Below, piece after piece: positions 7,566-16,742 of a stretch of 64,000 bases of DNA. Both the position numbers and the translations under genes were made by a program. A model generated the notes under the pieces. The model did no database searches and had not been told where the DNA came from. It saw nothing but the letters and a program-made list of their open reading frames with translations. This DNA is from Thalassovita sp. (GTDB lineage: Bacteria; Pseudomonadota; Alphaproteobacteria; Rhodobacterales; Rhodobacteraceae): assembly GCF_963691685.1 (NCBI RefSeq), contig NZ_OY829290.1, positions 1,984,001-2,048,000 on the forward strand. Reading direction: 5' to 3'. Position 1 is the stretch's first letter, and every line of letters starts with the position of its first letter.

Positions 7566-8825
7566 ATGCGCCGAGTTGTTGTGACAGGTCTGGGTCTGGT
7601 GACCCCGCTGGCATGTGGTGTGGAAGAAACCTGGACGCGTATTCTGGACGGTCAGTCCGGCGCGGGCAAAATCACCCGTTTTGACGCCAGCCATCTGGGC
7701 ACCGATTACGCCTGCGAAGTGCCTTATGGCGATGGCACCGATGGCACCTTCAACCCCGATGACTGGATGGCTGCCAAGGAACGCCGCAAAGTGGATGACT
7801 TCATCCTCTACGGTATCGCGGCGGCTCAGCAGGCGGTTGAGGATTCCGGCTGGGTAGCCGAAAGCACCCACGCACAGGAACGCACCGGCGTGATGATCGG
7901 CTCGGGCATTGGTGGCCTGCAGTCCATCGCGGAAACCACTTTGCTGCTGAAGGAAAAAGGCCCGCGTCGTGTTTCGCCGTTCTTTATTCCCGGCGCGCTG
8001 ATCAACCTGATCTCGGGTCAGGTTTCGATCAAATACGGCTTCAAAGGCCCCAACCATTCGGTTGTGACCGCCTGTTCCACCGGGGCGCACGCCATTGGTG
8101 ATGCCAGCCGTCTGATCAAATACGGTGATGCGGATGTGATGATCGCAGGCGGCGCCGAAGCGGCCATCTGTGAAATTGGCATCGCGGGGTTCAACGCCTG
8201 TAAAGCGCTGTCGACCAAACGGTCTGATGACCCGCAGGCGGCCAGCCGCCCCTATGACAACGACCGTGATGGTTTTGTCATGGGCGAAGGTGCCGGTGTT
8301 GTGGTTCTGGAAGAATACGAACACGCCAAGGCGCGTGGCGCCAAGATCTATGCCGAAGTGCTGGGCTATGGCCTGTCGGGCGACGCCTATCACATCACAG
8401 CCCCGTCGGAAGATGGCGAAGGCGGCGAACGCTCGATGCGCGCGGCGATCAAGGACGCCGGTGTGGAGCCTTCGGCGATTGACTACATCAACGCCCACGG
8501 CACCTCGACCATGGCGGACACCATCGAACTGGGCGCGGTTGAGCGGCTCTTGGGCGATAAAGCGTCGTCGGCCACCATGTCCTCGACCAAATCGATGACC
8601 GGTCACCTCCTGGGGGCTGCTGGCGCGATTGAGGCGATCTTCTCGATCCTGGCGATCCGCGATCAGGTGGCCCCGCCCACCATCAACCTCGACAACCCGG
8701 CGGTGGAGCCGAAACTGGACCTCGCGCCGAACAAAAAGGTTGAGCGTGAGATCAAGGTGGCGCTGTCCAACAGCTTCGGCTTTGGTGGCACCAACGCCTC
8801 GGTGATGTTCGGGAAAGTCGACTGA
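7566..8825 (+). CDS. fabF: Beta-ketoacyl-ACP synthase II FabF
   Basis: FabF condenses malonyl-ACP with the growing acyl-ACP. It has 419 residues. The Cys-His-His triad is visible: Cys170 in VVTACSTGAH, one His in NAHGTSTMADT and the other in MTGHLLGAAG. The C-terminal NSFGFGGTNASVMF loop is also conserved. A strong AAAGGAGAG ribosome binding site precedes the ATG. The stop codon is one base from the mltG start, so the two genes are translationally linked. Confidence 0.97.
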   Translation: MRRVVVTGLGLVTPLACGVEETWTRILDGQSGAGKITRFDASHLGTDYACEVPYGDGTDGTFNPDDWMAAKERRKVDDFILYGIAAAQQAVEDSGWVAESTHAQERTGVMIGSGIGGLQSIAETTLLLKEKGPRRVSPFFIPGALINLISGQVSIKYGFKGPNHSVVTACSTGAHAIGDASRLIKYGDADVMIAGGAEAAICEIGIAGFNACKALSTKRSDDPQAASRPYDNDRDGFVMGEGAGVVVLEEYEHAKARGAKIYAEVLGYGLSGDAYHITAPSEDGEGGERSMRAAIKDAGVEPSAIDYINAHGTSTMADTIELGAVERLLGDKASSATMSSTKSMTGHLLGAAGAIEAIFSILAIRDQVAPPTINLDNPAVEPKLDLAPNKKVEREIKVALSNSFGFGGTNASVMFGKVD

Positions 8826-8826
8826 T

Positions 8827-9981
8827 ATGTGGAAGGCGCTGGCCTCTAACGCACTGACGTTTCTGGTTGTTCTGCTGTTTCTTGCCGGGGGTGTGATCCT
8901 CTGGGGGCAGCAGAGCTATCAAAGCGCAGGCCCGCTGGAGGCCCCGATCTGTGTGCGGGTGGCCAGTGGTTCCAACATGTCGCGCGTCTCCAGCCAGCTG
9001 GAGCAAGACGGCGCGATTTCCAACGGTTCGCTGTTTCGGATCGGCGCGGATTATTCCGGCAAATCCGATCAGCTGAAGGCCGGGGCCTTCCTGGTGCCCG
9101 ATGGCGCCTCGATGGAGGAGATCGTTGATATCCTGACCCGCGGCGGCGCCAGCACCTGTGGCACCGAAGTGGTCTATCGGATCGGCGTGACCCGCAGCCA
9201 GATTCTGGTGCGTGAGTTGGACCCGGCGACCAGCCGTTTTGTTGAAACCGCCAACTTCAACCCGGCCGCCGAAGACACCCCGGCTGAGTTCACGACCGCA
9301 GCCGAACGGGGTGACACCCGCCACCGCATCGCGATGGCCGAAGGTGTGACCTCCTGGCAGGTGGTGGAAAGCCTGAAATCGGTTGGCGTGCTGACCGGTG
9401 AGGTGGCCAGCCTGCCCGCCGAAGGGTCGCTGGCGCCTGACAGCTATGAGGTCAATCGTGGCGACACCCGCCAGTCGGTGATCGACCGGATGCAGGACGC
9501 ACAGGCCAGCATTCTGGCCAGCGCCTGGGCCAACCGCGTTGAAGGTCTGCCGTTAAAGACCCCGGAGGAGGCGCTGATCCTTGCCTCGATCATCGAGAAG
9601 GAAACCGGCGTGGCCGAAGAACGCCGCACGGTTGGCTCGGTCTTCATCAACCGCCTGAACCGTGGCATGCGCCTGCAGACAGACCCGACCGTGATCTATG
9701 GCATCACCAAAGGGCAGGGCACCTTGGGCCGTGGTCTGCGCCAGTCCGAACTGCGCGGCGAAACCCCGTGGAACACCTATGTGATCGACGCGCTGCCGCC
9801 GACCCCCATTGCCAACCCCGGCCGCGCTAGCATTGAGGCAGCGCTGGATCCCGCCAGCACCAGCTTCGTGTTCTTTGTGGCTGATGGCACCGGCGGTCAC
9901 GCCTTTGCGGAAACCCTGGCGGAACACAATCGCAACGTCGCCAAATGGCGCGCGATTGAGGCAGAGCGCAGCAACAACTAA
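8827..9981 (+). CDS. mltG: Endolytic murein transglycosylase MltG (YceG family)
   Basis: MltG cleaves nascent peptidoglycan strands in the inner membrane and is thought to set glycan length. It has 384 residues: one N-terminal membrane helix (about 7-27), a LysM-like region, and the YceG catalytic domain with its Glu in LASIIEKETGVAEER. The QTDPTVIYGI motif and the ETPWNTYVIDALPPTPIANPG run near the end are family hallmarks. It follows fabF by one base and is the last housekeeping gene before the GTA cluster. Confidence 0.95.
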   Translation: MWKALASNALTFLVVLLFLAGGVILWGQQSYQSAGPLEAPICVRVASGSNMSRVSSQLEQDGAISNGSLFRIGADYSGKSDQLKAGAFLVPDGASMEEIVDILTRGGASTCGTEVVYRIGVTRSQILVRELDPATSRFVETANFNPAAEDTPAEFTTAAERGDTRHRIAMAEGVTSWQVVESLKSVGVLTGEVASLPAEGSLAPDSYEVNRGDTRQSVIDRMQDAQASILASAWANRVEGLPLKTPEEALILASIIEKETGVAEERRTVGSVFINRLNRGMRLQTDPTVIYGITKGQGTLGRGLRQSELRGETPWNTYVIDALPPTPIANPGRASIEAALDPASTSFVFFVADGTGGHAFAETLAEHNRNVAKWRAIEAERSNN

Positions 9982-10008
9982 ACCGCTGTTCTGACAATAA
10001 AACATTCT

Positions 10009-10037
10009 AAAAACCCGCCCTTGTGGCGGGTTTTTTT
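10009..10037 (+). terminator. Rho-independent terminator after mltG
   Basis: A perfect 11-bp stem AAAAACCCGCC / GGCGGGTTTTT with a 5-nt loop, followed by more T. It separates the fabF-mltG unit from the GTA cluster. Confidence 0.92.
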
Positions 10038-10061
10038 GTTTGCTCCTCCCGGGTTTTTTGC

Positions 10062-10150
10062 CTTGCGCGAAACCGCGGCCGATAGGCCGCCGCGCATCGC
10101 CGGGCCGCCCCCAGGCACGGCGATTTGGCTGAGGCCTGCGCAGGCAACTG
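10062..10150 (-). repeat. GTA-flanking repeat, left copy (inverted)
   Basis: The 45-nt core at 10084-10128, read on the minus strand, matches 25416-25460 on the plus strand at 44 of 45 positions. Weaker similarity extends outward on both sides (GTTTCGCGC on one side, a CAGYTGCCT element on the other). The two copies are inverted relative to each other and enclose the GTA cluster plus cysE. Confidence 0.8.
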
Positions 10151-10319
10151 AGCGTGCAGCAGCTTGGCAGATATAAAGGGGCCTCCTGCCAGGGTAGATC
10201 GCCGCACCGCGGCCCGTCTCTACAACCAGCCCCCACCGCACGCTGCCCTAACGCGATCTTAGCCTGGGCGCGGCAATCTCCTTGCCAACTGGACAGCAGA
10301 TCCAAAGGGGGCGGGCACG

Positions 10320-10676
10320 ATGAATGTGCACAACAGCGACCAGACCGAGGGGGCCGTTGCGGCGGACCTCCTGGCTGAACAGCTGCTCGAGGTGGGGCAG
10401 CTGCTTGGTGAAATGAAACACGACATGAAGGCGATGCAATACCGGGTGCGTCTGGATGATGACGGGGCGGTCAGGGATAACCTGCGCCTGATCAGTGACC
10501 TGCGCAACTGGCTGAAGATCGCCTGGGAACTGGAGACGAAATTCCATGAACGAGAGCAAGAGCGCGCCGGACAGTCGGCCACCTATGCCGTCGACTTTGA
10601 CCGGGCCAGGGATCAGATCCGCTGCCGGTTGGATCGGTTGCGCCGATGTGGCCTTGCAGACGGCCTTTCTCGATGA
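10320..10676 (+). CDS. g1: GTA gp1, small-terminase-like protein
   Basis: First gene of the gene transfer agent cluster. It has 118 mostly helical residues: acidic at the N-terminus, with heptad-like leucines at about 12-45, and ending in a YAVDFDRARDQI segment. In the Rhodobacter capsulatus GTA the gene at this position works with the large terminase in packaging. AAGGGGG precedes the ATG. The identification rests on position, size and the gp1-like C-terminal motif rather than a strong fold signature. Confidence 0.82.
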   Translation: MNVHNSDQTEGAVAADLLAEQLLEVGQLLGEMKHDMKAMQYRVRLDDDGAVRDNLRLISDLRNWLKIAWELETKFHEREQERAGQSATYAVDFDRARDQIRCRLDRLRRCGLADGLSR

Positions 10677-11955
10677 ATTGGGCGAGGAGGAGATCCTCGC
10701 GCTGCCTTATCTGTTTGAGTTCTGGGCGATGGAGCATCAGCTGCCGCCCGCTGGCGATTGGCGCGCCTGGGTTATCCTGGGCGGGCGCGGTGCGGGCAAG
10801 ACCCGGGCCGGGGCGGAATGGGTGCGTGCACAGGTCGAAGGGGCACGGCCCCGCGATCCCGGCCCCTGTCAGCGATTGGCGATTGTGGGCGAAACACTGG
10901 ATCAGGCGCGCGAAGTCATGGTCTTTGGCGAAAGCGGTATCCTGGCCTGCTCGCCGCCCGATCGGCGGCCGGATTGGATCGCCAGCCGCCGCCTGTTGCG
11001 CTGGCCCAATGGGGCTGAGGCGCAGATCTTCTCGGCTCATGATCCCGAAGCCCTGCGCGGTCCGCAGTTTGATGGGGCCTGGGTGGATGAGCTGGCCAAA
11101 TGGCCGAAGGCGCAGGACACCTGGGACATGCTGCAGTTCGGCCTGCGTCTGGGGCAGGACCCGCGGGTCTGTGTGACCACCACGCCGCGCAATGTCACCG
11201 TGCTGAAGGACCTGTTGAAACGCGACAGCACCGTGGTGACCCATGCCGCGACCGAGGCCAACCGCGCCAATCTGGCGCGTGGTTTCCTCGAAGAGGTCGA
11301 GGCGCGCTATGCCGGCACCCGGCTGGGGCGTCAGGAACTGGCGGGTGAGCTGCTGGAGGACGCCGAAGGCGCGCTGTGGCGTCAGGCGGGTCTTGAGGCG
11401 CTGCGTGTTGCGCAGGTGCCGGATCTGGACCGGATCGTTGTGGCGGTGGACCCGCCTGTCAGCAGCCACGCCGGATCAGACGACTGCGGCATTGTGGTGG
11501 TTGGCGCGGTCACCCGCGGGCCGGTGCCCGACTGGCGCGCCTATGTGTTGGAGGATGCCAGTTGCAGCGCCGCCAGCCCCACGGAATGGGCCCGTAAGGC
11601 CCTGTCGATGATGGAAAAATGGGGTGCTGACCGGCTGGTGGCTGAGGTCAATCAAGGCGGCGATCTGGTGGAAACCGTGATCCGTCAGCTGAACCCAACC
11701 GTGCCCTTTACCAAATGCCACGCCAGCCGCGGCAAGGTGGCCCGCGCAGAACCCGTGGCGGCGCTTTATGAACAGGGCCGGGTGTTTCACGCCCGCGATC
11801 TGGGTGCGCTGGAAGATCAGATGTGCGCCATGACCGCTCAGGGTTTCAGCGGCAAAGGCAGCCCCGACCGGGTGGATGCGCTGGTCTGGGCGCTGACCGA
11901 TCTGATCCTCACCCCAGCACAAAACTGGCGTCGCCCGCAGCTGCGTGCGCTGTAG
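10648..11955 (+). CDS. g2: GTA gp2, large terminase (packaging ATPase/nuclease)
   Basis: The DNA-packaging motor of the GTA, which loads random host fragments into capsids. The Walker A motif GGRGAGKTRAGAEW follows the conserved ALPYLFEFWA...HQLPP N-terminus. An adenine-binding VTTTPRN motif and Asp-rich nuclease residues (VAVDPPVS...DDCGIVVVG, then VEVNQGGD-like and DRVDALVWAL) follow. I choose the GTG at 10648 (435 aa), which leaves a 29-nt overlap with g1 and a normal N-terminus. An ATG at 10546 would add 34 residues but overlap g1 by 131 nt. Confidence 0.93.
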   Translation: MALQTAFLDELGEEEILALPYLFEFWAMEHQLPPAGDWRAWVILGGRGAGKTRAGAEWVRAQVEGARPRDPGPCQRLAIVGETLDQAREVMVFGESGILACSPPDRRPDWIASRRLLRWPNGAEAQIFSAHDPEALRGPQFDGAWVDELAKWPKAQDTWDMLQFGLRLGQDPRVCVTTTPRNVTVLKDLLKRDSTVVTHAATEANRANLARGFLEEVEARYAGTRLGRQELAGELLEDAEGALWRQAGLEALRVAQVPDLDRIVVAVDPPVSSHAGSDDCGIVVVGAVTRGPVPDWRAYVLEDASCSAASPTEWARKALSMMEKWGADRLVAEVNQGGDLVETVIRQLNPTVPFTKCHASRGKVARAEPVAALYEQGRVFHARDLGALEDQMCAMTAQGFSGKGSPDRVDALVWALTDLILTPAQNWRRPQLRAL

Positions 11956-12044
11956 TGAACAGACGTTAACCATTTTCCGTCACAGTGTTTCGCAACACAA
12001 ACTGACCCGCCGCCAGATGGCAAAAGCAGGAGAAATCGAACCCA

Positions 12045-13289
12045 ATGGTGTTTTCGCTTTTCAAATCGACCGCCACAATGCCGCAAACAGCACCTGAGAC
12101 CGCTGTAGCTGCGGTCCCGGCGCAGAAGGCCAGCGCGGCCGGGCGGATGATGGCCCTACAAAGCGCAGGCCGCATCACCTGGAGCCCGCGCGATGCCGCC
12201 TCACTGGCGCGCAACGGGTTTGCCGGCAATCCGGTCGGGTTTCGCTGTGTCAAACTGATCGCCGAGGCCGCCGCCTCTCTGCCGCTGCTGCTGCAGGACC
12301 GGTTGCAGCGCTATGAGGCCCATCCTCTGCTGGAGCTGCTGCGCCGCCCAAACCCGGTGCAGGGCCGCGCTGAACTGCTGGAGGCGCTCTATGCCCAGAT
12401 CCTGCTGATGGGCGACGGCTATCTGGAGGCCGTGGGCCATGAGGGTGAGCTTTGTGAGTTGTACGTGCTGCGGTCGGATCGGATGCAGCTGGTGCCGGGC
12501 GCTGACGGCTGGCCCAAGGCCTATGATTATGCGGTGAACGGACGCAAACACCGGTTCAACATGCGCGCTGATCTGCCGCCGATCTGTCACATCCGCGCCT
12601 TTCATCCGCAGGATGATCACTATGGGTTGTCGCCAATGCAGGCCGCCGCCCAGGCGCTGGACGTGCACAATGCCGCCTCGCGCTGGTCCAAGGCGCTGCT
12701 GGACAATGCCGCGCGACCCTCTGGCGCCTTGGTCTATCAGGGCGCGGACGGGCAAGCCGGGCTCAGCGCGGATCAATATGACCGGTTGCAGGCCGAAATG
12801 GCGCAGTACCATCAGGGCGCTGGCAATGCGGGCCGGCCGATGCTGCTGGAGGGCGGATTGGACTGGAAACCGATGGGGTTCAGCCCCTCGGACATGGAGT
12901 TTCAGAAAACCAAGGACAGCGCGGCGCGCGAAATTGCCCTGGCCTTCGGGGTGCCGCCGATGCTGCTGGGCGTGCCGGGGGATGCCACCTACGCCAACTA
13001 TCAGGAGGCCAATCGCGCCTTCTACCGGCTGACGGTGCTGCCGCTGGTGCAAAAGGTCTGTGGTCGGCTGGGCGATTTCCTGTCGCACCATGCTTCCGCT
13101 TCGTTGGACCTGCGGGTCGACCTGGATCAGGTGCCGGCTTTGGCCGCTGAACGTGACGCACAATGGCAGCGGATCAGCGATGCGGCCTTCCTGTCGATCG
13201 CGGAAAAACGTGCCCTCTTGGGGCTGCCCGCCCTCACTGTCGAGGAGCCGGCAGAGGCCCCCGAAAAGGGACCGGGCGATGAGCTATGA
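12045..13289 (+). CDS. g3: GTA gp3, HK97-type portal protein
   Basis: The portal is the dodecameric ring at the capsid vertex through which DNA enters. It has 414 residues. Conserved features are the early GNPVGFRCVKLIAEAAASLPL helix, HPLLELLRRPNP, a GDGYLEAV stretch, and FGVPPMLLGVPGDATYANYQEANRAFY, which is diagnostic of HK97-family portals. A CAGGAGA box precedes the ATG. It overlaps the small gene g3.5 by 11 nt. Confidence 0.96.
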   Translation: MVFSLFKSTATMPQTAPETAVAAVPAQKASAAGRMMALQSAGRITWSPRDAASLARNGFAGNPVGFRCVKLIAEAAASLPLLLQDRLQRYEAHPLLELLRRPNPVQGRAELLEALYAQILLMGDGYLEAVGHEGELCELYVLRSDRMQLVPGADGWPKAYDYAVNGRKHRFNMRADLPPICHIRAFHPQDDHYGLSPMQAAAQALDVHNAASRWSKALLDNAARPSGALVYQGADGQAGLSADQYDRLQAEMAQYHQGAGNAGRPMLLEGGLDWKPMGFSPSDMEFQKTKDSAAREIALAFGVPPMLLGVPGDATYANYQEANRAFYRLTVLPLVQKVCGRLGDFLSHHASASLDLRVDLDQVPALAAERDAQWQRISDAAFLSIAEKRALLGLPALTVEEPAEAPEKGPGDEL

Positions 13290-13500
13290 ACGCCGGTTTG
13301 AACCGTTTGAATGTGCGCCCGGCCTCAAGCTGGAGGCCCATGAGAGGATGACGAAACTGCAGTTTGACGGCCAGAACCGCCGCATCGAACGGCTGGAACA
13401 CCAGATGGAGCGGTTGGAACGTCGCTTGTGGCTGACCGTCTATGGGGTGGTCGCGATGATCCTGGCGCAGGCGCTGCAATCGCTGCTGCACATTGGCTGA
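13279..13500 (+). CDS. g3.5: GTA gp3.5, small coiled-coil membrane protein
   Basis: This 73-residue protein starts inside the end of g3 (ATG at 13279, 11-nt overlap). The middle (about 22-48) is a charged heptad helix rich in Arg, Glu and Leu (RRIERLEHQMERLERRL), and the last ~25 residues are a hydrophobic helix. Rhodobacter-type GTA clusters carry a small gene here called orfg3.5. Its function is unknown; the architecture suggests a membrane-anchored coiled coil. Earlier in-frame starts lie inside g3 coding sequence and look spurious. Confidence 0.8.
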   Translation: MSYERRFEPFECAPGLKLEAHERMTKLQFDGQNRRIERLEHQMERLERRLWLTVYGVVAMILAQALQSLLHIG

Positions 13501-13503
13501 GGT

Positions 13504-14067
13504 ATGATGATGTTGGAACGTAAATTTACCCGCTTTAACAATTCACTATCCGTTGAAGGTGAGGTCACGATCAGCGGCTATGCCAGCCTGTTTCACCAGG
13601 CTGATCAGGGCGGGGATCGGGTGATGCCCGGCGCTTTTGCCGCCTCCCTCAAGCGGCTGGCGGTTGAGGCGCGCGCGGTCAAGATGCTGTGGCAGCATGA
13701 TCCGGCCCAGCCCATCGGCCTGTGGGAGGAGATTTATGAGGATGCGCGCGGCCTCTGGGTCAAGGGGCGGCTCTTGCCTGAGGTATCGCGCGCCCGCGAA
13801 GCGCAGGCCTTGATTGCTGCCGGGGCCATCGATGGGCTCTCCATCGGGTATCGCACGGAAAAGGCGGCCAAAAACCCCACCGGCGGCCGTGCCCTGCACC
13901 AGTTGGACCTTTGGGAGGTGTCGCTGGTGACCTTCCCGATGTTGCCCACCGCGCGGCTGCAGCCCGCAGCGCTGCAGGAAAAGGCGCAGAGTGACGCACG
14001 AGACTGGCGCGATCTCACCGCCGCGCTTCGAAACGCAACCGAATTGATCCGCCAACCGGGCGCCTGA
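13504..14067 (+). CDS. g4: GTA gp4, HK97-family prohead protease
   Basis: The protease removes the capsid delta domain during head maturation. It has 187 residues. Family features are the ISGYASLFHQADQGGDRVMPGAF N-terminus, the catalytic His in MLWQHDPAQPIG, the catalytic Ser in IDGLSIGYRT, and the LWEVSLVTFPM strand. Three consecutive ATG codons (13504, 13507, 13510) make the exact start ambiguous by up to two residues. It directly precedes the major capsid gene. Confidence 0.95.
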   Translation: MMMLERKFTRFNNSLSVEGEVTISGYASLFHQADQGGDRVMPGAFAASLKRLAVEARAVKMLWQHDPAQPIGLWEEIYEDARGLWVKGRLLPEVSRAREAQALIAAGAIDGLSIGYRTEKAAKNPTGGRALHQLDLWEVSLVTFPMLPTARLQPAALQEKAQSDARDWRDLTAALRNATELIRQPGA

Positions 14068-14106
14068 CGCGCCCCAACCCATCCATCCCTCACGAAAGGA
14101 AATGCC

Positions 14107-15291
14107 ATGACCGAGGCAGAGTCTCGGACCGGGGAAGATCTGTCTCCGGCCCAGGAAGTGAAAACCGCAGTTGCGGATTTTATGAGCGCGTTCAACGGCT
14201 TTCGGGCCGATGTTCATCACCGCATTGAAAAGCAGGAAGAGCGATTGACCATGATTGACCGGAAATCCAACACCCCCGCCCACATCCCGCAGCGCCCACA
14301 ACTGAGCGCCGCAGCCACCCCTGAGGTGCCGCATCAGAAGGCCTTCAACGCCTATCTGCGCTCTGGTGAAGATGACGGGCTGCGCGGGCTGGAATTGGAG
14401 GGCAAGGCGCTCTCAACCGCGGTGAACGGCGATGGCGGCTACCTGGTGGATCCCGCCACCTCGCAGGCGGTGCAGTCGGTGCTTACCGGCGCGGCCTCAA
14501 TCCGGGCGATTGCCAATGTTGTTGCGGTGGAAGCCACCTCCTATGACGTTCTGATCGATCAGGGTGAGCTGGGCCACGGCTGGGCGACCGAAGCGGCGGC
14601 CACCGAAACCGGCACGCCGACCATCGATCGCATTTCCATCCCGCTGCATGAGTTGTCGGCGCTGCCCAAGGCCAGCCAACGTCTGCTGGACGATGCTGCC
14701 TTTGACATTGAGGGCTGGCTGGCCGGTCGTATCGGTGAGAAGTTCGCCCGGGCTGAGGCTGCGGCCTTTGTGAATGGCGACGGCGTCGACAAACCCACCG
14801 GTTTCCTGACCCATTCGGCTGTGGCCAATGACAGCTGGGCCTGGGGCAGCTTGGGCTATGTACTCAGCGGCGCCGATGGTGGCTTTAACGGGGCGGATGC
14901 GCTGATTGATCTGGTCTATGCGCTTGGCGCGCAGTACCGCGCCGGGGCGGCCTTTGTGATGAATTCAAAAACCGCCGGGGCGGTGCGCAAACTGAAAGAT
15001 GCCGATGGCCGCTTCCTGTGGTCCGATGGTCTGGCTGCGGGGGAACCTGCGCGCCTGCTGGGCTATCCGGTGGTGATCGCTGAGGATATGCCAGACATCG
15101 CCAGCGGCGCCGATGCCATTGCCTTCGGTGACTTTGCTGCCGGCTATACCGTGGCGGAACGCCCGGACCTGCGCATCCTGCGCGATCCCTTCAGCGCCAA
15201 GCCGCATGTGCTGTTTTATGCCACCAAACGGGTGGGCGGCGATGTCAGTGACTTTGCCGCGATCAAACTGCTGCGCTTTGCCGCCAGCTGA
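14107..15291 (+). CDS. g5: GTA gp5, HK97-type major capsid protein
   Basis: The main shell protein of the GTA head. It has 394 residues: an N-terminal helical, charged delta region (about 1-75, ending near HPLQ-type sequence) that the gp4 protease should remove, then the HK97 fold. The fold starts at KAFNAYLRSGEDDGLRGLELEGKALSTAVNGDGGYLVDP. Recognisable later segments are ELSALPKASQRLLDDAAFDIE, FVNGDGVDKPTGFL and GYTVAERPDLRILRDPFSAKPHVLFYATKRVGGDV. AAAGGA precedes the ATG. It matches the Rhodobacter GTA capsid in order and domain structure. Confidence 0.97.
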   Translation: MTEAESRTGEDLSPAQEVKTAVADFMSAFNGFRADVHHRIEKQEERLTMIDRKSNTPAHIPQRPQLSAAATPEVPHQKAFNAYLRSGEDDGLRGLELEGKALSTAVNGDGGYLVDPATSQAVQSVLTGAASIRAIANVVAVEATSYDVLIDQGELGHGWATEAAATETGTPTIDRISIPLHELSALPKASQRLLDDAAFDIEGWLAGRIGEKFARAEAAAFVNGDGVDKPTGFLTHSAVANDSWAWGSLGYVLSGADGGFNGADALIDLVYALGAQYRAGAAFVMNSKTAGAVRKLKDADGRFLWSDGLAAGEPARLLGYPVVIAEDMPDIASGADAIAFGDFAAGYTVAERPDLRILRDPFSAKPHVLFYATKRVGGDVSDFAAIKLLRFAAS

Positions 15292-15383
15292 TCCTGAACG
15301 CTTGTCGCGCGGTGTGATCGCCGCGCGACGGGCAAGACCGGCCCCAACCCCTCCCAACAGCCAGGCAAGCGACGGAGAGCCCG

Positions 15384-15995
15384 ATGACCCTGACAGAAGT
15401 GACCCCTGTTGCCCTCGCGGATCTGCCCGTGCTGGCGTTGAAATCCCATTTGCGGCTTGGCAGCGGCTTTGCCGAGGCGGATCTGCAGGAGGATCTGCTG
15501 GCCTCGTTCCTGCGGGCTGCCCTTGCGGCGATTGAGGCCCGGATCAGCAAGGCCATTCTGGCGCGCAGTTTTGAACTGCAGCTGACCCGCTGGGCCACCC
15601 CCGTCGCGCAGGCGCTGCCGTTGGCCCCGGTCACAGAGATTGAGTCGGTGACGCTTCTCACTGCGACAGGCACGGCTGAGGTTGTGGATCCATCTCGTTA
15701 CCAACTGCTGCCCGACAGCCAGCGCCCGGCGCTTTGGCCGGTCAACGGCAGCTTGCCCGCCATTCCCGGCGGTGGCCATGTCCTGGTGCGGCTGACCGCA
15801 GGTTTTGGCCCCTGGGACGCGGTGCCGCCGGATCTGGCGCAGGCCGTTTTGATGTTGGCTGCACACTATTACGAATACCGCGAAGACACCGGGCTGAAGG
15901 CGGGCTGCATGCCCTTCGGTGTCACCGCATTGATCGAACGTCACCGCCAGATGCGGCTGGGTGGCATCGGCGCCAGTGGCGGGGTGGCGCGATGA
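15384..15995 (+). CDS. g6: GTA gp6, head-tail connector/adaptor
   Basis: A connector protein that binds under the portal. It has 203 residues, of the phage gp6-like adaptor type: an N-terminal helical module (about 10-60, SHLRLGSGFAEADLQEDLLASFLRAALAAIEARI), a beta-rich insert (about 70-140), and a C-terminal helix pair (VPPDLAQAVLMLAAHYYEYRED). GGAGAG precedes the ATG. The stop overlaps the g7 start (ATGA). Confidence 0.88.
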   Translation: MTLTEVTPVALADLPVLALKSHLRLGSGFAEADLQEDLLASFLRAALAAIEARISKAILARSFELQLTRWATPVAQALPLAPVTEIESVTLLTATGTAEVVDPSRYQLLPDSQRPALWPVNGSLPAIPGGGHVLVRLTAGFGPWDAVPPDLAQAVLMLAAHYYEYREDTGLKAGCMPFGVTALIERHRQMRLGGIGASGGVAR

Positions 15996-16318
15996 CTGCC
16001 CCGCGTCTGACCCGCCAACTGATGTTGGAAGATCCGCTGCAGGTCAGCGATGGCGCCGGCGGATTTACCGAAACATGGCAAGCGCTTGGCACGCTTTGGG
16101 CCGAAGTCGCGATGCGCTCAGGACGTGAGGCCGGGGGCCTGTCACAGGCCCGGCTGAAGATCACCCTGCGCGCGGCACCCGTCGGCTCCTCGATGCGGCC
16201 ACGGCCTGACCAGCGCCTGCGCGAAGGCGCGCGGCTGTACCGGATCGATGCGGTGCATGAGCGCCCCGGCAGTGGCCGCTATCTGGTCTGCCTTGCCCAT
16301 GAGGAGGTGGCGACATGA
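15992..16318 (+). CDS. g7: GTA gp7, head-closure (stopper) protein
   Basis: This 108-residue protein starts at the ATGA overlap with g6. It looks like the phage head-tail joining family: an RLTRQLMLEDPLQVSDGAGGFTETWQALGTLWAEV beta-strand opening and a short ALYRIDAVHE-like strand near the end. It should seal the connector after packaging. A longer in-frame reading from 15734 is an out-of-frame shadow of g6 and was excluded. The 4-nt overlaps with g6 and g8 show tight coupling. Confidence 0.88.
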   Translation: MTAPRLTRQLMLEDPLQVSDGAGGFTETWQALGTLWAEVAMRSGREAGGLSQARLKITLRAAPVGSSMRPRPDQRLREGARLYRIDAVHERPGSGRYLVCLAHEEVAT

Positions 16319-16722
16319 CCTATGCGCTGACCGCCCCCCTGCAGGAGGCGATTTATACTCAACTTTCCTCAGATGCGACATTGGCCGCGCTGGTGGATGG
16401 CGTTTTTGACGCCCTGCCAGCCGGTGTTTTGCCACAGCGCTATGTGCAGATCGGGCCGGAACAGGCGCGGGCCCGGTCAGACAAGACCGGCGCGGGCGCG
16501 CGACATGTGTTTGAGGTTCACGTGGTGGGGCGGGACGCCGGCTTTTTGCCGGTGAAACAGGCAGCGGCGCGGGTCAGTGACCTACTGGTTGACGCGCCGC
16601 TGCCACTCACCCGGGGTCACATCGTCAGCCTGCGGTTTTCCCAGGCCAAAGCAACCCGCGATCGCAGCGATGACAGTCGCCGCATCACCCTGCGCTTCAC
16701 CGCGCAACTCTATGACAGTTAA
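16315..16722 (+). CDS. g8: GTA gp8, tail terminator
   Basis: This 135-residue protein begins in the ATGA overlap with g7. It has the DUF3168 layout: an N-terminal helix (PLQEAIYTQLSSDATLAALV), GVFDALPAG, then YVQIGPEQARARSDKTGAGARHVFEVHVVGRDAGFLPVKQAAARVSDLL. DUF3168 proteins include the GTA tail terminator that joins tail to head. The gene order (g7-g8-g9) supports this. Confidence 0.88.
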   Translation: MTYALTAPLQEAIYTQLSSDATLAALVDGVFDALPAGVLPQRYVQIGPEQARARSDKTGAGARHVFEVHVVGRDAGFLPVKQAAARVSDLLVDAPLPLTRGHIVSLRFSQAKATRDRSDDSRRITLRFTAQLYDS

Positions 16723-16742
16723 CCAAAAAACGGAGGCGCATC